NCBI RefSeq assembly: GCF_963678635.1
Contig: NC_087066.1
Coordinates: 25,189,736 to 25,253,735 of the forward strand
Direction of reading: 5' to 3'
DNA length: 64,000 bases
Source of the DNA: Symsagittifera roscoffensis
Taxonomy: Eukaryota > Xenacoelomorpha > Acoela > Convolutidae
Below, one piece after another: positions 22,103-34,516 of the stretch (its first letter is position 1; every line of letters begins with the position of its first letter). The notes under the pieces are model-generated. The model saw nothing but the letters and a program-made list of their open reading frames with translations, did not search any database and was not told where the DNA came from. Made by a program: the position numbers and the translations under genes.

Positions 22103-22604
22103 TCATTTTTCTTCCAATATGACCAATTTTTTCTCAAGATAAACCCATGAAAGCTTATTTGTTTCTCCTCAAAAATCCATTATCATTGATTGTTTTCTGC
22201 AGTAAAGTTATTTACTCAGCCTGTTTCTGAAAACTATGACAATAAAAAGAAAAATTTTGAACTGAATATTAAAGAAGGTGAAAACAAACGGAACCTATTC
22301 ACAAAATCATCTTTTTTTGGCTGTTTTTTTTGTGGAAAACTGGGGGTGCCCAGCCCCAACCCTCTCTACCGTTCAACCAACCCCCCCTTCGACCATTAAA
22401 TACCCCCCCCCCCCCATTCAACCCCCTTTATCGATATTGAAAGTGGGCGACTGGCAGTTTTTTGGGGGCGACTGAAAGTGGTCGCAACAGTCTTAGGGCC
22501 AGAAGAAAGGGAACCCTTCGAGTGGTTTCAGGGGGTTGATTAACCGAAGGAGGGGATGGGTGGCACTGATTGCAAAGAAAAAGGTTTTGAATGGTATGTT
22601 TTAG
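22103..22604 (+). other. End of intron 1, low-complexity tracts
   Basis: C-rich runs lie near 22380-22430. No coding or repeat element is recognised before the acceptor sites at 22604 and 22613. Confidence 0.4.
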
Positions 22605-22613
22605 AAAATTCAG

Positions 22614-23420
22614 AAACGGCGGAGGCAGAGCAGCTGCAATCCACTTCAGACAGAGTTTTTGGCTGCTCAACTGGAGCGGCTTCTTGATGAAAACTCGAAA
22701 GCTTTTTTTGATATTCCGGATGATCTGGACGACGATGATGGCAAAACCGACGAAAACGACTGCCCGAATTTTTCTCTTGGGTCACCGAAACGAAAAAATA
22801 GCGTCACCAGTCATTCTCGCCGAGTCTCATTTGCCCAAATGCTCAATTTAGACCCCAAAATTAAAGTAACTGAGCCAACAGATGACAAAGTCGACTCAAA
22901 AAATGTTCGATTTGCAGACATGTGTGGCAAAGCATTGGCTGAAATCAAATCTTTTCAGATACTTTCACAGCTTGACTTCAGTGTTTATGACTCGCTGGAT
23001 AATCTTCCAGACTTTTCGGATCTAAAGAACAAAGAAAAATCTCTCCTGCCGCTGTTCTTTCTGCCGACTCACCTTTCGGCTTTCGGACAACATGTCGCCG
23101 AAAACCACGTCAAGTTGGAGGCAATCAATGTCTTCGGGTTGCGAGTTGTGGGCTCTGTTCTAGTCGCCAACTTGAGCTTTAATAAGGAGGTTCGGCTAAG
23201 ATATACACTTAACCAATGGGAAACGTGGAGTGAGGTTACATTGTCGTACGATCAAACCATTGAGCACGAGAGTTCATTCGACCGATTTGTCTTTGAAGTC
23301 GATTTCAATCGCCCTGAATTGGACAACAAAGTTATTTTTTGTATCAAATATACATGCGATACTGGGGAGTTCTGGGATAGTAATGAGGGCATTAACTACA
23401 CATTGAAGCTTGTTAACTAA
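22614..23420 (+). CDS. PPP1R3/Gbs-like glycogen-targeting PP1 subunit, exon 2
   Basis: 268 codons ending in TAA, giving a protein of about 393 residues with exon 1. It carries the features of the family that brings protein phosphatase 1 to glycogen particles to dephosphorylate glycogen synthase and phosphorylase. First come RRVSFAQ (residues about 194-200) and KNVRFADMCGKAL (about 221-233), both of the PP1-docking RVxF type; the second, followed by AL...K.F, matches the usual family position. A CBM21 carbohydrate-binding domain fills the C-terminus (about 274-393), with VVGSVLVANLSFNKEV, then VRLRYTLNQWETW, FDRFVFEVDF and the signature FWDSNEGINYTL near the end. KRRRQSS and KRKNSVTS are further basic phospho-sites. 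The acidic run DDLDDDDG lies before the RVxF sites. No stops or frameshifts are seen. The assignment to PPP1R3 is strong; which paralogue it is cannot be said. Confidence 0.92.
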   Translation, partial: KRRRQSSCNPLQTEFLAAQLERLLDENSKAFFDIPDDLDDDDGKTDENDCPNFSLGSPKRKNSVTSHSRRVSFAQMLNLDPKIKVTEPTDDKVDSKNVRFADMCGKALAEIKSFQILSQLDFSVYDSLDNLPDFSDLKNKEKSLLPLFFLPTHLSAFGQHVAENHVKLEAINVFGLRVVGSVLVANLSFNKEVRLRYTLNQWETWSEVTLSYDQTIEHESSFDRFVFEVDFNRPELDNKVIFCIKYTCDTGEFWDSNEGINYTLKLVN

Positions 23421-23780
23421 AATGAGTGATTCATCATAAACTGGTAGCAATTATTTAACCAAGACGAGATAGTAGTTTTATTCTTTTTTTATAAAAAAAA
23501 CTGCGTTCAAAAGTAGACACAGCCAATGAACTGACAAGTTCATTCAATCATTAGAAGCTTAACTCCTTTAGTTTTAGTTGACATTAATTTTTATTACAAC
23601 ATTGCTGGGACATGGTTTTCATAGTCACGTTCTGAGGGCCTAAAACCATCCTATTTGCACCCAAATTCCGATTGCGATTTTTACCAAGGATTTGCCAAAA
23701 ATAATTATCATTTGTAGATCAGAGTCAGCGAGATAGTTGAAGTCGATTACTAAAAATAAATAAAGCTCTATGGTATTTGA
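23421..23780 (+). other. Probable 3' UTR with poly(A) signals
   Basis: Downstream of the TAA stop, overlapping AATAAA hexamers lie at 23755-23760 and 23759-23764. No other gene intervenes, so this is the likely 3' end of the PPP1R3-like transcript. Confidence 0.55.
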
Positions 23781-24145
23781 TTTTTAAAATGCTGCCACTA
23801 TTCCGACCTACACATAATGATAAAACTAGGCAAGACCTGGATTCCGTTTTTTGGGAAAAAATGGGCCCCGTTGAAGTCAATTCTCGATTTGTGTGTGGAA
23901 TATAAATTGCTTTTGTTTATTAGCTTGCTCAGACTAACCAGGAAAAGTTATTAATAGATTTTATATTTGTATCTTTTTAAATTGGTGCACTATAAATACA
24001 AGTGCAGAGCTCTTCAGTGAAGACCATTGAAACAATTGAGTTTTATGAGAGAATGTATCGACCGAGTTTTGGTATTTCAAAAGTGGTGCAACAAAACTCT
24101 GTATTTTTAGGCCACCAAACCAAAAGTAGGTATTATTTTCATCAA

Positions 24146-24762
24146 CAGCGGATTAAGGTGGAGAGTCGCGGTTGGCGGACGCCATCTCTTCGTAGGGATT
24201 CGACCTCCTGCCGACGTAAATGGTCCCCATTTTCTACTGTTTTGAGATATCCATTTTTGGCTGACTGACCCTAAAATTTTTCTTACGGTGCCTTTGGCGC
24301 CAAAATGGATTAACTTTGAGGACGCGCGCGCCGAAGAAAAGCGATTTTTTGATCAAAGTCAAAATGTTCCAAAAAGTGCCTAAGAACGCCTTTTTTGACT
24401 TAATTTTTCAAAATTTGCCTGCGACGCAGAAAATTCGGTCAAAATGGTTTTTTATAAAGATTTGTGAGAGCTCGTAAAATCAGTTTAGTCGAACTAAAAT
24501 TTTTTTTTGAAAATTCCCCCCCTCCTCGAGAAAATCCTCTATCCACTAAGATAACTGTGAAACTCAAAGCCGAGATGAAGCTTAAGATAACAGACGAGCT
24601 GATTCGAAATTGCTTTCATCACAAATTCAGATCTGAAGTTGAATTAGTGATTTGGGAGCGCTCAGAAAATCATTTTGGTTGACCTTAAAAAAACAAGTCG
24701 ACAAAATCTTCGACTTTTTGAAAATCCGCCCCTTCCCCGAGGAAATCCTACATCCGCTCCTG
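24146..24762 (+). mobile_element. hAT-like MITE, long variant
   Basis: The left end CAGCGGATTAAGG and right end CTACATCCGCTCCTG are degenerate family termini. Inside are GGGATTCGACCTCCTGCCGA, TACTGTTTTGAGATATCCAT and GCGCGCGCCGAAGAAAAGCG. It is longer than its sisters because the GAGAGCTC...CCCCGAGGAAATCC end is partly repeated (about 24463-24545 and 24655-24762). No transposase is present. Confidence 0.7.
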
Positions 24763-25849
24763 ATCCATACTTTTCTGACCAAAACATAAGTCCGCGTCAA
24801 ACGCATTGTAAAAACTTATCCGTAAACTGACTCAACTAAAACAAAGTATCCGCCCGCAACCAGCACAGCCCCAGAAAATAGGCGCAACCAATAAAAAGTT
24901 AACCACGACTGGCACACCTTTCGGGGCTGATACGCGTTGTAATTGCTACAAGTTTTCAATATTTTTGCTATTCATGCATTTTAAAGCATACTAGCCATAA
25001 AATGGTATATGCTATACAATTCGGCATCACTAGTTTCATAATAACAAAAATTCGTTAACTGTTTCAAAATAACAAATTGTGTTCTTTTTCCTTTTTTCCG
25101 AAAAAATTTAGGCTTAGTTATTGCAAAATCAAGTATTTAACAAACTATTGCTAACTTTCAAATTTTTGTTACAGATAATGGTTGCAAAGGATGTGGCTTA
25201 AGTTCAATTTTTCACGAATATATGTCTTGTTCATTGTGAATTATTTTCACACTACACAGTGACTCATTATTTTTCGACCACACCGTGACTCATTTTTAGA
25301 CTATAAAGCTATTGATTTTTAAACTACATCCACTGGAGCATTGGGAAACGATAATAAGTTTTTGACATTTGGAATCAACAGTAAGTTGATTTTTTTCACC
25401 TCTGGGAGTGTATAGTAATAAGTGCTGAAGGTAACAAGCCTTTTTCAGCATGTAAGATTTTGTCATGGTTTCAGATGATTGAAGAGCCATCATTGGCGTC
25501 TTATCATTCAAATAGTAAAATTCCGGTTGAGCTCTAAAACTTCTTGTTGGCGCATCTAAGCCTTAGAAATGTAGAATATATATGAACTTACAATCTGGTA
25601 ATTTTTTTCTACTTTTGAGAAAATGCAAACTGTTAGGCTGGAAAACAAAGTCAGTTTGAAAAATCTATAAAAATGTTTTATCTGTTTAACTAAATTGCTA
25701 CTGAATAAATTGCTAGTGTTAATACAAAGCAACAAGAAAACTCGATCAGGAGAAAACGTTAAACGTTCCGGCCCCATTTTAATTTTTATTGATTAGTTCA
25801 AATTAAAACAATTCATAAAATTTTCAAAAAAAAAGTTTAAAATATTTTC
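24763..25849. other. Intergenic, nothing recognised
   Basis: AT-rich, with only background open frames. Confidence 0.4.
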
Positions 25850-26005
25850 CCAGGAAATTTCACTCCCGACGCTATGTGAAGTACTCAGTGAAATATTTGG
25901 AATACAGCAAATTAATAAAAAGACTAAGGAGCATGCCTCAATCCAACTTGTAACGGTTTCTAAGACGGATTAAATCTCCGCCTACGCGTTCATAACTCGC
26001 AATAT
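25850..26005 (+). repeat. R repeat internal fragment
   Basis: TTTCTAAGACGGATTAAA followed by CTCCGCCTACGCGTT matches the middle of the R copy at 12400-12450. Both R ends are missing. Confidence 0.5.
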
Positions 26006-26548
26006 ACCGCTGGTTTATTATCGTGGATTTAAAAGACTCTTTGTTTTTGTTTTGTTAAAAAATCAAATTCACTGATAATCTTGGCGTTCTTTTCTTAGGT
26101 AACTGTCGTATAGTACTATAGTAACCTTCCCAGTGTCAAATCATCTAATGATTATGCGATTAACAATCTGTGATTAACTGGCTTTTCAGCATTATCAACA
26201 CTCTGATTTAAACTACATTACCGATCAAAACACTTTTAAAATGTAGCCCTCTAGGCACCACTTTCAAAATGGTCAAAATCAAAGCACGACTTTTTTTTAC
26301 TTTTGGGGCTACAATCAAAAACATCATCTATTTTCTAACTATACGACTGAATTGAAACATTTACAACAAATCTTCTGCAAATTTGGTCTGTTATTTTATT
26401 TATCACAAACTATAATTTCTGTAGTCGTAACTAGTTTATCTGTGCTTGCCTTTTGTGATATCAAACAGCTTGTGATTCACGATTTTGCTCGTTTCCAAAA
26501 TAAACATTTTTTCGTTGCTTCCACAGCTCAGTTTTTTTAATCAACTCC

Positions 26549-26701
26549 TTGCGTCTAAAACGCACTTCATTGAAAAAATTTTCGAAAAAAAGTTTCTGCC
26601 CTTTATCGCCGCCTTTCTGCCCTTTTATCGCCGCCTTGCGTCTAAAACGCACTTCATTGAAAAATTTTTCAAAAAAAGTTTCTGCCCTTTATCGCCGCCT
26701 T
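26549..26701 (+). repeat. 87 bp direct repeat
   Basis: TTGCGTCTAAAACGCACTTC through TTTCTGCCCTTTATCGCCGC occurs at 26549 and again 87 bp later at 26636, with few changes. CGTCTAAAACG is itself almost palindromic. The short ORFs on both strands across it are by-products. Confidence 0.8.
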
Positions 26702-28095
26702 CACTGCTACTATTATAAACATTATGATTAAACTTCCAATCCTGCAAAAATCGCATACACTCTTCCAGAAAAAAATATCTTCAATTTGATGACGTTCATC
26801 CAAATCCGAGTTTATTGATAAATTTTACTATCGTCTCACAAAAACCTATAATACTTCTTTGATCAGATTAAACCTTACATTGAAACTACAGAAGCCTAAC
26901 CAGGAAAAGCTCAGATCTGAAATCACAAATGAAAACGATTGATAATCACGATTTTTGGTTTTTGAAATCGTGGCTGATTGACACAAACAAGCAGAGTTTT
27001 CGGGTTCTAGAAAATGAAACATTTGCTTAATTCAATTGTGACAGTTCGGTTGAAGTCAGCAAAAAACCAAAACTATCAGGCTTCAGTGTTCAAAAAATTT
27101 AATCTTAAACTACGCGAAGACTTAACAATTCTGCGCAAAACCTTTTACAGTTTTCTGCATGTGCATAGGCTGAGTTCAAGTTTGCATTAAGTCAAATTGA
27201 AAGAATCACCAATCTAAACGATCATTGATCCAAGCAAACTTAACAAAACTGAACTTGTTCAGTCGATTAACCATGTACAATCATTTAGTACAATAAAAAT
27301 ACTTTTAGGTGATTGTAACCTAATTTATCTCAACATCAACGATAAAGATTCATTTGATTTCTTTTTCACACTATAATCTCGAGTTTTACTTATAAAACGT
27401 TTCAATCACTCAAAATCCAAAATTTGTTCTATAATCACCTTTTTGCACCGCCTACAAAATTAGATCATCTTGCAAAAACTTTCATAACCGGTTTTAAAAT
27501 ATGTGAAAAAATTATTTTCATTGAAACGCAAAAAAAACGCGAATAAAAACGCGATTCATTTACGAGCAAATCAAACTAGCAGCAAAACTCAACAATTTCA
27601 TTCGGAACATAATTGTAAAGGCGATTTGAATTTTGCTCCACAAAAAATGAACCGTGAATGATTCGAAAATAAGAAACTACAGATAAAATTAAAAGAAAGT
27701 GACTTCATATCAAAAAAAATTTTTCAAAAACAACAAATTGAACGAGAAAATTGGAAAATTATTCAGTACACAAGAAACTCATCTTTTTTAGAAAAAAAAC
27801 AACAACGAACAGCATTTTTGTTCTGAAAAACTTTTTTCTGTCTTTTTCTTTTCAAATCCTTTTCTCTTCATACATTTTAAGCATTAGGTTGTTTCCATGA
27901 ACAAAACAAAAACTTGCCTGACTGTAAATCTATATGAAACCATATTAGGAAACAACACACCACTTTTGTTCAGATGTAATAATACAGCAGGATGTAACCG
28001 ATAATTTTTCAAACTGAATGCAAAAAAAACGCTAAGATCTATCTGAAAACCCATAATGGGGTCCTCAAGATGAATGCAATAAAATCTTCAAACAT
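26702..28095. other. AT-rich region, possibly the 5' part of the LINE below
   Basis: No domain can be read. The adenine-rich plus-strand composition becomes LINE-like toward 28 kb, so an eroded LINE 5' region is possible but not shown. Confidence 0.3.
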
Positions 28096-29245
28096 TTGTC
28101 ACACCTAGCTAAAAACAAACGATCACTCAGGGTTATCAAAAACTTTCAAAAACTTTTTTTAAAACAAAATAATGAGAATAGTTCATCACAAACTATTTTG
28201 GGTAACACTCAATTTGGTTTCCTGCTCAAGAAACATCCTGCTCAAGAATTGATGCTTTTTTACTTTGCACGGAGCCATTCAGAAAACACAATGATACCAA
28301 CAATTTCTCTACATTATTGTTCCTTATTAGATCTTTTGAAGGCAGTCGATTCTATTGAATAAAATCATTTCAAACAAAATCTCTTCAACCGAATCAATTA
28401 AAACCACACAATGGTTTTTCAACCGCTACAGAGTTGGTAAATGTTTTTATAAGCGAACGATGTCAGATTACCAAATCAACACAAAATCCCGAATCTTTTT
28501 GGGTCTCACTTCATCAAGGTGTTCCACAGGGCATTCTATTCGGACAACCCACTTTCAACCTCTACATTTTTAATCGTAACAAAAAAATTAGTAATTCATG
28601 CAAAGTAGCTCCTCAAAGAGATAATGCAGTTCTTTTCTGTAGACGTCAACACATCAGATCTAAGCAGATCAATTTGGAAAGAAAAACTTATCAACTTGAT
28701 TAGAGAACATATGATAAAAGTTGAAAAAAAAGATACGCACAGCCCTAAAAGTTTTTGTCATCAGTCATCTACACTATCCTGCCATCCTATTATTTTGATT
28801 TTTGGCCAATTTGTCAATCTCATTAGAAACACAACTCAGATGGGCCATGAAAACATGTTCAGATAGTGCAAAATTGGATGAAAAATCAACTCTATCGCCG
28901 AATTAAGAAAAATCACTTTGAAATCAATCACAATAAAATTAACACTAGAAAGAAAAAACTCTCCTGTCAAAGAATTCAAAAAATTCTTTGGACAATATAC
29001 GGAAAACTCTTTTTGTAAGAACTCAATAAAATGGACAGAATACAAGATGAGCAAATTAGTTTTGTAACAATAGCTCACCAAAGCCCCAATGATGTTGAGA
29101 AAAACAAGCCCTATAGCCCTAGGACACTGTCTCGTGTGCTTCTCCACCTCAATCAGTCGGAGACAATTCATGGTTCGCTTATGACATGGAACTTAAGGAC
29201 ATGGAACTCTTTGTTAGTTACCCTTACAGCTTAGAGTCAACTAAC
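28096..29245 (+). pseudogene. Decayed CR1/Jockey-type LINE reverse transcriptase
   Basis: The plus-strand frames give, in order, QFGFLLKKHPAQELM (RT start block), SLLDLLKAVDSIE (palm motif A, usually LLDLSKAFDS), LHQGVPQGILFGQPTFNLYI (the VPQGS.LGP.LF.LYI block) and a degraded YADD region. The C-terminal part (HLNQSETIHGSLMTWNLR, about 29145-29200) resembles the end of the RT protein. Multiple frameshifts. The same family is better kept at 52640-53335. Confidence 0.75.
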
Positions 29246-29935
29246 AAAATGCACCCCACCCTAGATAGAGATAGAAGTAAATATGCCCCTTGGTTAGGTA
29301 TCTAAACACCTAAGAAAAAGCGGAAGCCAATAAAAACAAGGCTGGGAATTCAAGTAATCAACTTAATTTTGATGAACAGTGTGCAACTGATCCATTTCAG
29401 ATGGCTCAATCTAAGACTCGCGTCACCTCAACCTAAATAAATAAAATTTACTCGACTAATCAAATTCAAATACTCACCTTCAAGGCTACTTATCTGGAAC
29501 TGATTGCAGGCATGATCACTCAAGTTTAGTATAACTCAAGTAGCTTATGAAGTAGCTTCAAGAAGTTTTTTTAGCGGTGTTGCTGAAGTAAGTTTTAGAC
29601 AGTTGTGTTATTTCACTGGGCAATGTTTCCAATCAAAATATCTCTTACTCAACGATCTGCACTCTCGTATTCACAGTTCTTACTCTCTGTCAGGAGCAAA
29701 AAAATTCTTATCAAATGAGATTTTTACGGGCAAACTGAGATTAGCAATTTGAGTCTCGTCTGGTTTTTATCAAATTTTTCGCAATTGTTAAGACAGTTAT
29801 TCTCATTTTTGGTTCTGATGTTTTAGTTGCCACAAGAAACTTGTACATGACAGTTGCAATTCAAAGTTTTGAAAAACCCAAGTCGAACCAAAAAAAATCA
29901 AACGTCTTTCTTATGACCGACTGGCACATACTCCC
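29090..29935 (+). repeat. Flanking direct repeat, left copy
   Basis: This segment (LINE 3' end plus about 700 bp) is collinear with 33110-34190. Shared anchors are TTCATGG...TATGACATGGAA, TTTCAGATGG, TTTTTACGGGCAAA and CAATTCAA. It lies directly before the inverted X copy. It may be a 3' tail shared by two LINE insertions or an LTR pair around that copy. Confidence 0.6.
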
Positions 29936-30299
29936 CGGACTCAGGGTCGATAACCTCATCTTGCCTTCCAGTTGCGTCCAGAACATAGCCTCAAGATAAC
30001 TATATTAATGCACTCGAGTAATTAAAACCAGGGTATTACATTCTCTGTGAGCCTCAAAAACACCAACAAACCAATATACAGTGCCGGTGGTCAATTACAA
30101 AAGCTTGCTGCTGCTTATAAAAACTTATATACACAACTCCAAAATTACAGCGTTATAAAGATGTGAACCTAAACCTGAACAGCAAATAGTTTCAGCATAC
30201 CTCTGCAAATAGATCTGATATTAATAAAGTTTCTTAAAAAAATTTTAATCAACCCACTCAGAAAAATGTCATTTCAATTTGATATACTAATAAATTTTT

Positions 30300-32560
30300 T
30301 GTAAAAGATAACCTTTTCACTCAGATTTTCAGTCTGAGGTCACGCTCAAGCTCGAGTCCCTTATATCTAGCTCTGGTCTCAAAAACCCTCTGGATGTCGT
30401 TCGGACTCACTTTAGCGTACTAGGCGCGGACAACTTCTATTGTGTGATCTATCCATAACTCTATGTTGTCCTCAGATCTGATCACAATCAATTTCCTGGC
30501 ATTCAGTTGTTTATTAGCCTACATCCATTCGTTTTGCTCCCGCAGTCTCAGGGCAGCTTTGGCTGCATTTTCACTTTCATTTCCCTAATTCTTCAAAAAG
30601 ACATGTGAAGACTAAAGCTCTCGTTCATTGCCAAGTTCTCGTGCAGGATCATTTCTCTCGATTTCGTGTTATCTCTTGTCACCTTGCCTGCTTTTTTCCG
30701 AAGAAACGATACCCGATACTCATTTCGTTGAGTAAACAGAAGTCGTTTGACAGCTGCCGGACCAATTTCGGCTAAAAAATCGGTATTTCTTTGAATGTCT
30801 GCTCATGCGATTCTTAACCGCAGCGTACAGCCAAGATGTCAGCCTTGCCTCGAATCATAAGAAGAGTTTCATGCAACTCCATATGCGTTTCTTTTCTGTA
30901 GTTATCGCGAATGCGTTGCATTAGATCTCAAAAAACTCCAGCCCTCTGCTCTAATCAATCGCAAAGATGGAATCCTTCTTAGGAGATTTCGACTTTCCAT
31001 AATGCATGTTATTCTCTTCAATCCACCTCAGTGCTAGCATGGAGCTTACGAAGATTTTTGTGACATTCTGCTGATGATCTGGCAATTTAAAGGATCTGAT
31101 TTCCTTTGAGTCCCAGATCAAGCACAAGTCGCTGGTATCAAAATTTCTGAGCGATTCAGTGACAGGGATAGTCTTCGTATGTCAAATTGATGCTCCTGAT
31201 GTTCGGTCGTCAGATGCCTCGAGTAATCGTTCATGTCTTATCACTTTAGAGTGAACTGAATCCCTTTCATCCACCGCTGGGGCATCCTTGGAGATCTCAC
31301 CGCCTATGCTTTTCACCTCGAAGTTGCTTGTGTTTTCATTTTCGTACCTCAAGATTTCACCTGGTTCTGGTTCATATTTTTTTCAAAAGATTGTGCAAGT
31401 GTCGCGGCATTCGCGCCAGACGAACGCATTTCAGAATTGAGATTGCTTTGTCAATCAGGACCTACTAGCGTGAAATTTCTACCACGACCTTGATACGAGG
31501 TAGCTGCTCATACAGAAACTCACCATTACTGATCCCACCAAAGATTTCGCATTGTTACGTAGCCCTTATTCTTCTTTTTTTTGGAAACGCCATTTCAGCC
31601 TCTGGAATCGTTTTCAATCCCTTGATACGTTTTTGGTTTATTTGCAAGGCCCCTGGCCATGTTTCCACGCTAATCCGAGTGGCCAATTGATTTCAAGACT
31701 CTAATAGTTCAAGTGACTCTAAGCTATTCATTCTTGGAAAGAATCCAACGGAGTGGCTAAAGTCACAGTCATGTTGGCTTAGCAGTTCACTAGGATATGT
31801 ATTTCACTCTTGTCTCTATTTCTAATGTCACCAAACCGCGCGACTAGGTCATCCTACTGAAGCGACTGAAACCGCACGCAAGAACTTCCGTCACATTTGG
31901 TGTCCTCTCCCGATCGCCTCGAGATTCAGACAAGTACTGGCTTCAATTTGTTTAGCTCGTTTTTCATATCCTCGTTCTTTTCCCTCGAAGTCGTTTGATG
32001 AGGTAGCATCAGTTTGTGGACTACCTTCAGATTTCCTAGATCTTCATCTCGTCCGGGAAATTGCCTAATCTTCTCGGTGTTTCCACCATTCAAACTCGTT
32101 TGATGGTGTGAGCAATTTGATGGTCTGAAACAATTCCACACTACGCCAGGTTTTGTGACCTCACTTCCTATCTCTTCTCTGATCGAGGCAAATAGATGAT
32201 CTTGGACTGCTTGTCAAGAAGCAACCCTATATTAGGGTTTTCATATTTCAGGACATCGATCTCCACTGTTTTTGCAGTCGAGTTTCAGCAACTCAACAAC
32301 TTCCACATTTTTGTAAGCACCACCTGCTGCAGCACTCAAGAAACGGATGTAGGAAATGCCCATGATACCTGATACGTATTGGTACTCCCCTCTCTTCGGT
32401 AGTTTCGCGTATTCTTTAGCTTTCATGAGTGGGCGGTGAAAATCGTGGCTGCTATCAAACTTATTGTTGGAAAACCTACTGGTTTTATCAATTTTTACAT
32501 GGTTCTCTAGAGATTCTGTAGACTGCTCGTATTTCTGAGGCTTTCTCTTTCATAGCTATC
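30300..32560 (-). mobile_element. Inverted, decayed copy of X element coding region
   Basis: On the minus strand NNKFDSSHDFHRPLM followed by KLPKRGEYQYVSGIMGISY and FLSAAAGGAY (about 32290-32460) is clearly homologous to NKKFDSSHEVHRARV, KRGEYQYVSRVVGMSY and FLSTQAGAAY at 50300-50430 (+). It then continues for about 2 kb in broken frames, with pieces such as PDHQQNVTKIFVSSMLALR near 31050. There is no recognisable enzyme domain. The base composition is less AT-rich than the surroundings, as in the plus-strand copy. Confidence 0.65.
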
Positions 32561-33109
32561 TGGTGGCACGCTAAAATCACTAAAATAAAAAAAAAGATTT
32601 CTTGACGATACCCAAGTCAATTCCTGAGCGGTAATTGTGTCCAGCTCATATGTAATAGTGTCAACTTGGTATCGCCCTCAGTGCATATCCTGTTTGTTAT
32701 TTGGACTATCAAGCTAACTGAAAACCCTAAAAATTCCCCTCTAGGTAGGCTCCTGAGTTTTTTCAAATGTCTGTGTATCAAATTTGAATAAATTTATCTT
32801 ATTTCAAGACAAAGATCTGATTCAACATATCTGGTATCTAATCTAAATGTCCATTTAATAAAAAATTAGGGGAATGTTTTAGTTTTTTCTGTTTTTTTTT
32901 CTTTGCATCGCAAATTATTTGATTTTTTCTCTAAGAGCTATCAAGGTAGAAAATGGACATGATCCAGCTTAATCGTAAACAAGTTATTCTAGAATAAATA
33001 TCTAGCCCGTTAAAATGTCAAGACGGTTTAATCTCGTGATCAACGTGAAATCCAAGATAGTCATTAAACTGCTATGAAAAGTCGTTAACCCATATGAAAT
33101 TTAAATTTG
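32561..33109. other. Spacer, nothing recognised
   Basis: AT-rich sequence between the inverted X remnant and the right flanking repeat. It resembles neither. Confidence 0.35.
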
Positions 33110-34190
33110 AAGTTTGCAAAACTAGGGCCTATAACCATTGACTCAAGGTTTGGGGACACTACCTCTTGTGCTTTTGTAACTCAATCAGTCAAAGTCAGTT
33201 CATGGTGCTATGACATGGAATTTAAGGATAGACACAGTTTAAAAGCATTTCAAAAACTCGTCCCATCCACTCAATTTAGAAATTAGAACACCCACGTAGC
33301 TAGGTCTCAAAAAACCTAAAAAACCAAACGCCATTAAAAACAGGGCTGAGACCTCAAAAAATTATCGTTAGTTTCTTTTGGACAGTACATTTGATAAATT
33401 TCAGATGGATCAACCTAAAACTCGCCTCACGTTAAAATAACTAGAAAAAATCAAGTCGAATAATCAAAATCAAGTACTCAGCCTCTAGAATACAACTCTG
33501 AAAAGTACCGCTGGCACGAGTAGGTGATTTAAGTAAAACTCCGCGAATTTTGCAGAGTTTAACTCAAGTAATTTATACAGTAGCACTCCAGAAATTTTTG
33601 TGAAAAGGTTGCTCAAATAAATTTTGGACCATTGGGTCACTTCATAGGGCCGCCTTCCCAACCGAGATCTCTCTTCCGCGATCTGCCTTCTGATATCCAC
33701 AGTTTGTGCCACCTGTCAGGGAAAAGACAATTCTAACCAAGTGTGATATTTACGGGCAAATTGCGAATAGCAATTTGACCCGCGTCTGATTTTGTCGACT
33801 TTCTTGCAATTGTGATTTCGGCTCTTCTCATTCTTGACTCATTGTTCTCATTCTTGACTGAAGAGATTGTTAAACTAGATTGTGAAAATCGGGAAAAACT
33901 TCGGACTTGATTTGGTGAACAAAATATCTCGCGAAACAAAATAAAAATCGTTATTTTAAAAATGTATTATTTTAAAACACTCGTACACTTTAAAGATAAT
34001 AATCTTGACTCTAAAAATCATATACTTTTAAAACTTTATATATACCTAGCTTTCTCGAAACAAATGTGGTATTTCAGATTCCGCGAGAAACTTGAGCATG
34101 ACAGAAGCAATTCAAAAATCAATTCGAACCAAAAACAATTCCAAGCTGTTTCATATGGCCGATTAGCATATTTCAAAATCAGTTTCACTA
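33110..34190 (+). repeat. Flanking direct repeat, right copy
   Basis: Collinear with 29090-29935 as described there, with an extra roughly 100 bp insertion near 33950-34060. Its last part (34105-34290) also recurs at 39463-39650 as the start of X unit B. Confidence 0.6.
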
Positions 34191-34516
34191 ACTGAAAATT
34201 ATTGACAATAATTTGAAAAAATTTCTTACATATACTTCGAGCGCCCTTTGAGGGATTTTAAAGACAGATCTGTCAAGTGGGTCTATGGTCTAGGTGAAGA
34301 AGTTTCTGGCCTGGCGAGTCTGGTGGTGGGCCGCTGGACTTTCTGAGCTCGGGTGAGATTGTTTTTTTTTTCAGCAAATTTAAAAAACATATATATTTTT
34401 TTAAATATGCAATAAGTTTTTCTTCATCTAAAAAACTTCAAACCTTTTACTACGGGTTAATTTAGTCCCTTTGTGTCCTGTCCAAATTCCTTTTTTACCT
34501 TTACGCCGCGCCGTCA

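Larger units (their letters stand above)
15511..22613 (+). other. Intron 1 of the PPP1R3-like gene, 7.1 kb, TE-filled
   Basis: The donor GTAAGT is at 15511. Two acceptors 9 bp apart, TTTTAG (ending 22604) and ATTCAG (ending 22613), both keep phase 0, so either exon 2 start works and differs by three codons. The intron carries an R fragment, a split hAT MITE and a minus-strand copia element. Confidence 0.65.
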
